A stretch of DNA of 64,000 bases. It comes from Isochrysis galbana. Its lineage: Eukaryota; Haptophyta; Isochrysidales; Isochrysidaceae. Below are positions 62,951 to 64,000 of this stretch, one piece after another. The stretch lies in the NCBI GenBank assembly GCA_018136815.1, contig CM030935.1:4568159-4632158 (forward strand), written 5' to 3'. The position numbers were made by a program, and so were the translations under genes. The first letter of the stretch is position 1. Each line of letters opens with the position of its first letter. The notes under the pieces are model-generated. The model searched no databases. It was not told the origin of the DNA and saw only the letters and a list, made by a program, of their open reading frames with translations.

Positions 62951-63271
62951 GGGTGCACTGATGGTAGGAGTGGCTGCCGTGGGGTTGGCAGCAGTGCTGC
63001 CCCCCACCACCCACCACAGGGAGTCCTTGGTTCAGAGGCAGAGCGGGGGAGCTGATCGGGAGAGCCTGGCTCTGGTGTATGGTGCTATGTGTCAAAAGGG
63101 AACAGGACTTTGCCTGCTCCTTGCTTGGGTGGGTGCCTGGAGGGCGGAGACGAGGACGTCATTTCGACGTCGTTGTCAGGTGGTGCTGAGGCTTGTGAGC
63201 GCTTGGGCTCCGGCGGCTTGGGGCGGCCCCGTTGGGGCGTCGTGGCGGCGGGGGGCTGGGAGGTGGGAGCA
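62945..63271 (-). mobile_element. Third ORF1-type 5' fragment
   Basis: The minus strand reads QPPAATTPQRGRPKPPEPKR then SQASAPPDNDVEM, nearly identical to the start of the ORF1 at 11.37 kb. The rest aligns with 11,050-11,355. It stops at 62,945, before the folded domain, and lacks the stem-loop end. Confidence 0.85.
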
Positions 63272-63389
63272 TGCCCCCGTACCAGTGGGCAAATACTTAC
63301 CTGCGTGCGTGGCCCCATTTGCGGTACGTTGCTGCCCGTCTTTTGTCCCTCTCGTGCTCTGCCTCAGGCTGTGAGCATGCGTGGTCGAT

Positions 63390-63525
63390 TGAAAAAAAAA
63401 ATCTTCTGCTTAGAATTCCCCGCTACATACGCGGCATGGGGCAGTGTGCTCGTGTACTTCCCTACTACCCGCCTTTACCCCTATCAACCCCCAACCTACT
63501 TTTATAAGTGGGGGACAATGGGGGC
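63390..63525 (-). mobile_element. LINE 3' tail fragment
   Basis: Reverse complement of the T-rich end of remnant B: an A10 run followed by TCTTCTGCTTAGAATTCC, CCGCTACATACGCGGCATGG and GGGCAGTGTGCTCGTG. ACTTTTATAAGTGGGGG (63,499) also occurs, inverted, at 40,788-40,804. Confidence 0.75.
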
Positions 63526-64000
63526 CTCGCGCCCCCCTCTCTCCATCGCGGACACCCCCCGGGGTGGGCCCGTACAATCAACCCCAGCCCCTGCCCTTGG
63601 GCAATCAACACTCTGGCCCAGACCCCTAGTGGGCGCGGGCCGAGACTCGCACTCCCACGCCCAGCATGGGCCTGCCCTCGAGCTGACTCCCCCCCCTCCC
63701 CTGGTCGCCAGGCATACAGAGGCCACTGGGAGGCTCCAATGGCCAGCGTGGCAAGCGTGGGAGAGGCAGGGGGGGCCAGGGGCTGAGCCCCAGCCTCCAC
63801 TCCCCCCTGAGCTGCCCTCGCTGGCCCTCTGGGAGCCCCCAAAGGCCCTCTGAGAGCAGGCCGTGGCGCGCCGCATGGCGACGCGCCGCAGGGAGAGGGG
63901 CGGAGGAGAATGGAGAGAGGGATAAGGCGTGGAATTACCCCCCAGGGCCCCTATCTAGATACAAGTGAATAGCGCAAAATTCTATCTAGCTAGATATAGA
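63526..64000. other. Unassigned GC-rich end of window
   Basis: Pro/Gly/Ala-rich open frames occur on both strands with no domain. ATCTAGATA and ATCTAGCTAGATATA words mark the last 50 bases. Confidence 0.4.

Overview
The window looks like nuclear DNA of a GC-rich, repeat-rich unicellular alga, most likely a haptophyte. That placement is an inference from style: GC-rich spliceosomal introns, long (CT)n/(GA)n arrays, homopolymer C/G runs, many decayed retroelements, and a mix of plant-like, animal-like and amoeba-like domains (temptin plus cytochrome b561, GILT, renalase-like oxidase, 7TM receptor, Stc1-type zinc domains). Nothing suggests a bacterium, an organelle or a virus. 

Layout: 1-3.3 kb, unassigned DNA and a spliced multi-pass membrane protein (-). 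3.7-5.5 kb, a temptin/cytochrome b561 gene (-), probably damaged, abutting a copia RNase H remnant. 6.4-8.2 kb, a six-exon SEC14/CRAL-TRIO gene (-) with a 300-bp CT array at its 5' end. 9.1-11.4 kb, a LINE-type ORF1 whose ORF2 start is fused in frame to a hAT transposase end. 12.5-13.2 kb, a 5S rRNA gene, a 5S fragment and two hairpins. 15.7-20.0 kb, a renalase-like/alpha-beta hydrolase fusion (+) and a GILT-like protein (-). 20.1-22.3 kb, LINE debris. 23.0-24.9 kb, a three-exon PP2C phosphatase (-). 25.7-27.8 kb, integrase and PIF/Harbinger-like remnants, including a 164-bp copy of the b561 gene's 3' end. 28.5-32.6 kb, a seven-exon NAD kinase (+) with a 180-bp inverted duplication around exon 1. 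34.5-36.8 kb, an F-box/Kelch protein (+). 37.5-41 kb, LINE and other repeats. 41.3-43.8 kb, a two-exon multi-pass membrane protein (-). 44-48 kb, repeats. 48.6-51.2 kb, a double Stc1-like zinc protein and a chromodomain protein (both -). 53.7-55.0 kb, a two-exon 7TM receptor (-). 57-61 kb, repeats and a four-exon C2-like single-pass membrane protein (-). 61-64 kb, a CT array and transposon tails. 

The genes are independent transcription units, not an operon. They cover redox and cofactor metabolism (NAD kinase, renalase-like, b561, GILT-like), signalling (PP2C, 7TM receptor, SEC14, F-box/Kelch) and possibly chromatin (Stc1-like, chromodomain). Between them lie transposon remnants and AT-rich islands in which one short word recurs on both strands. 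Exon joins were worked out by hand from reading frame, phase and family similarity, so they are models, not transcripts.
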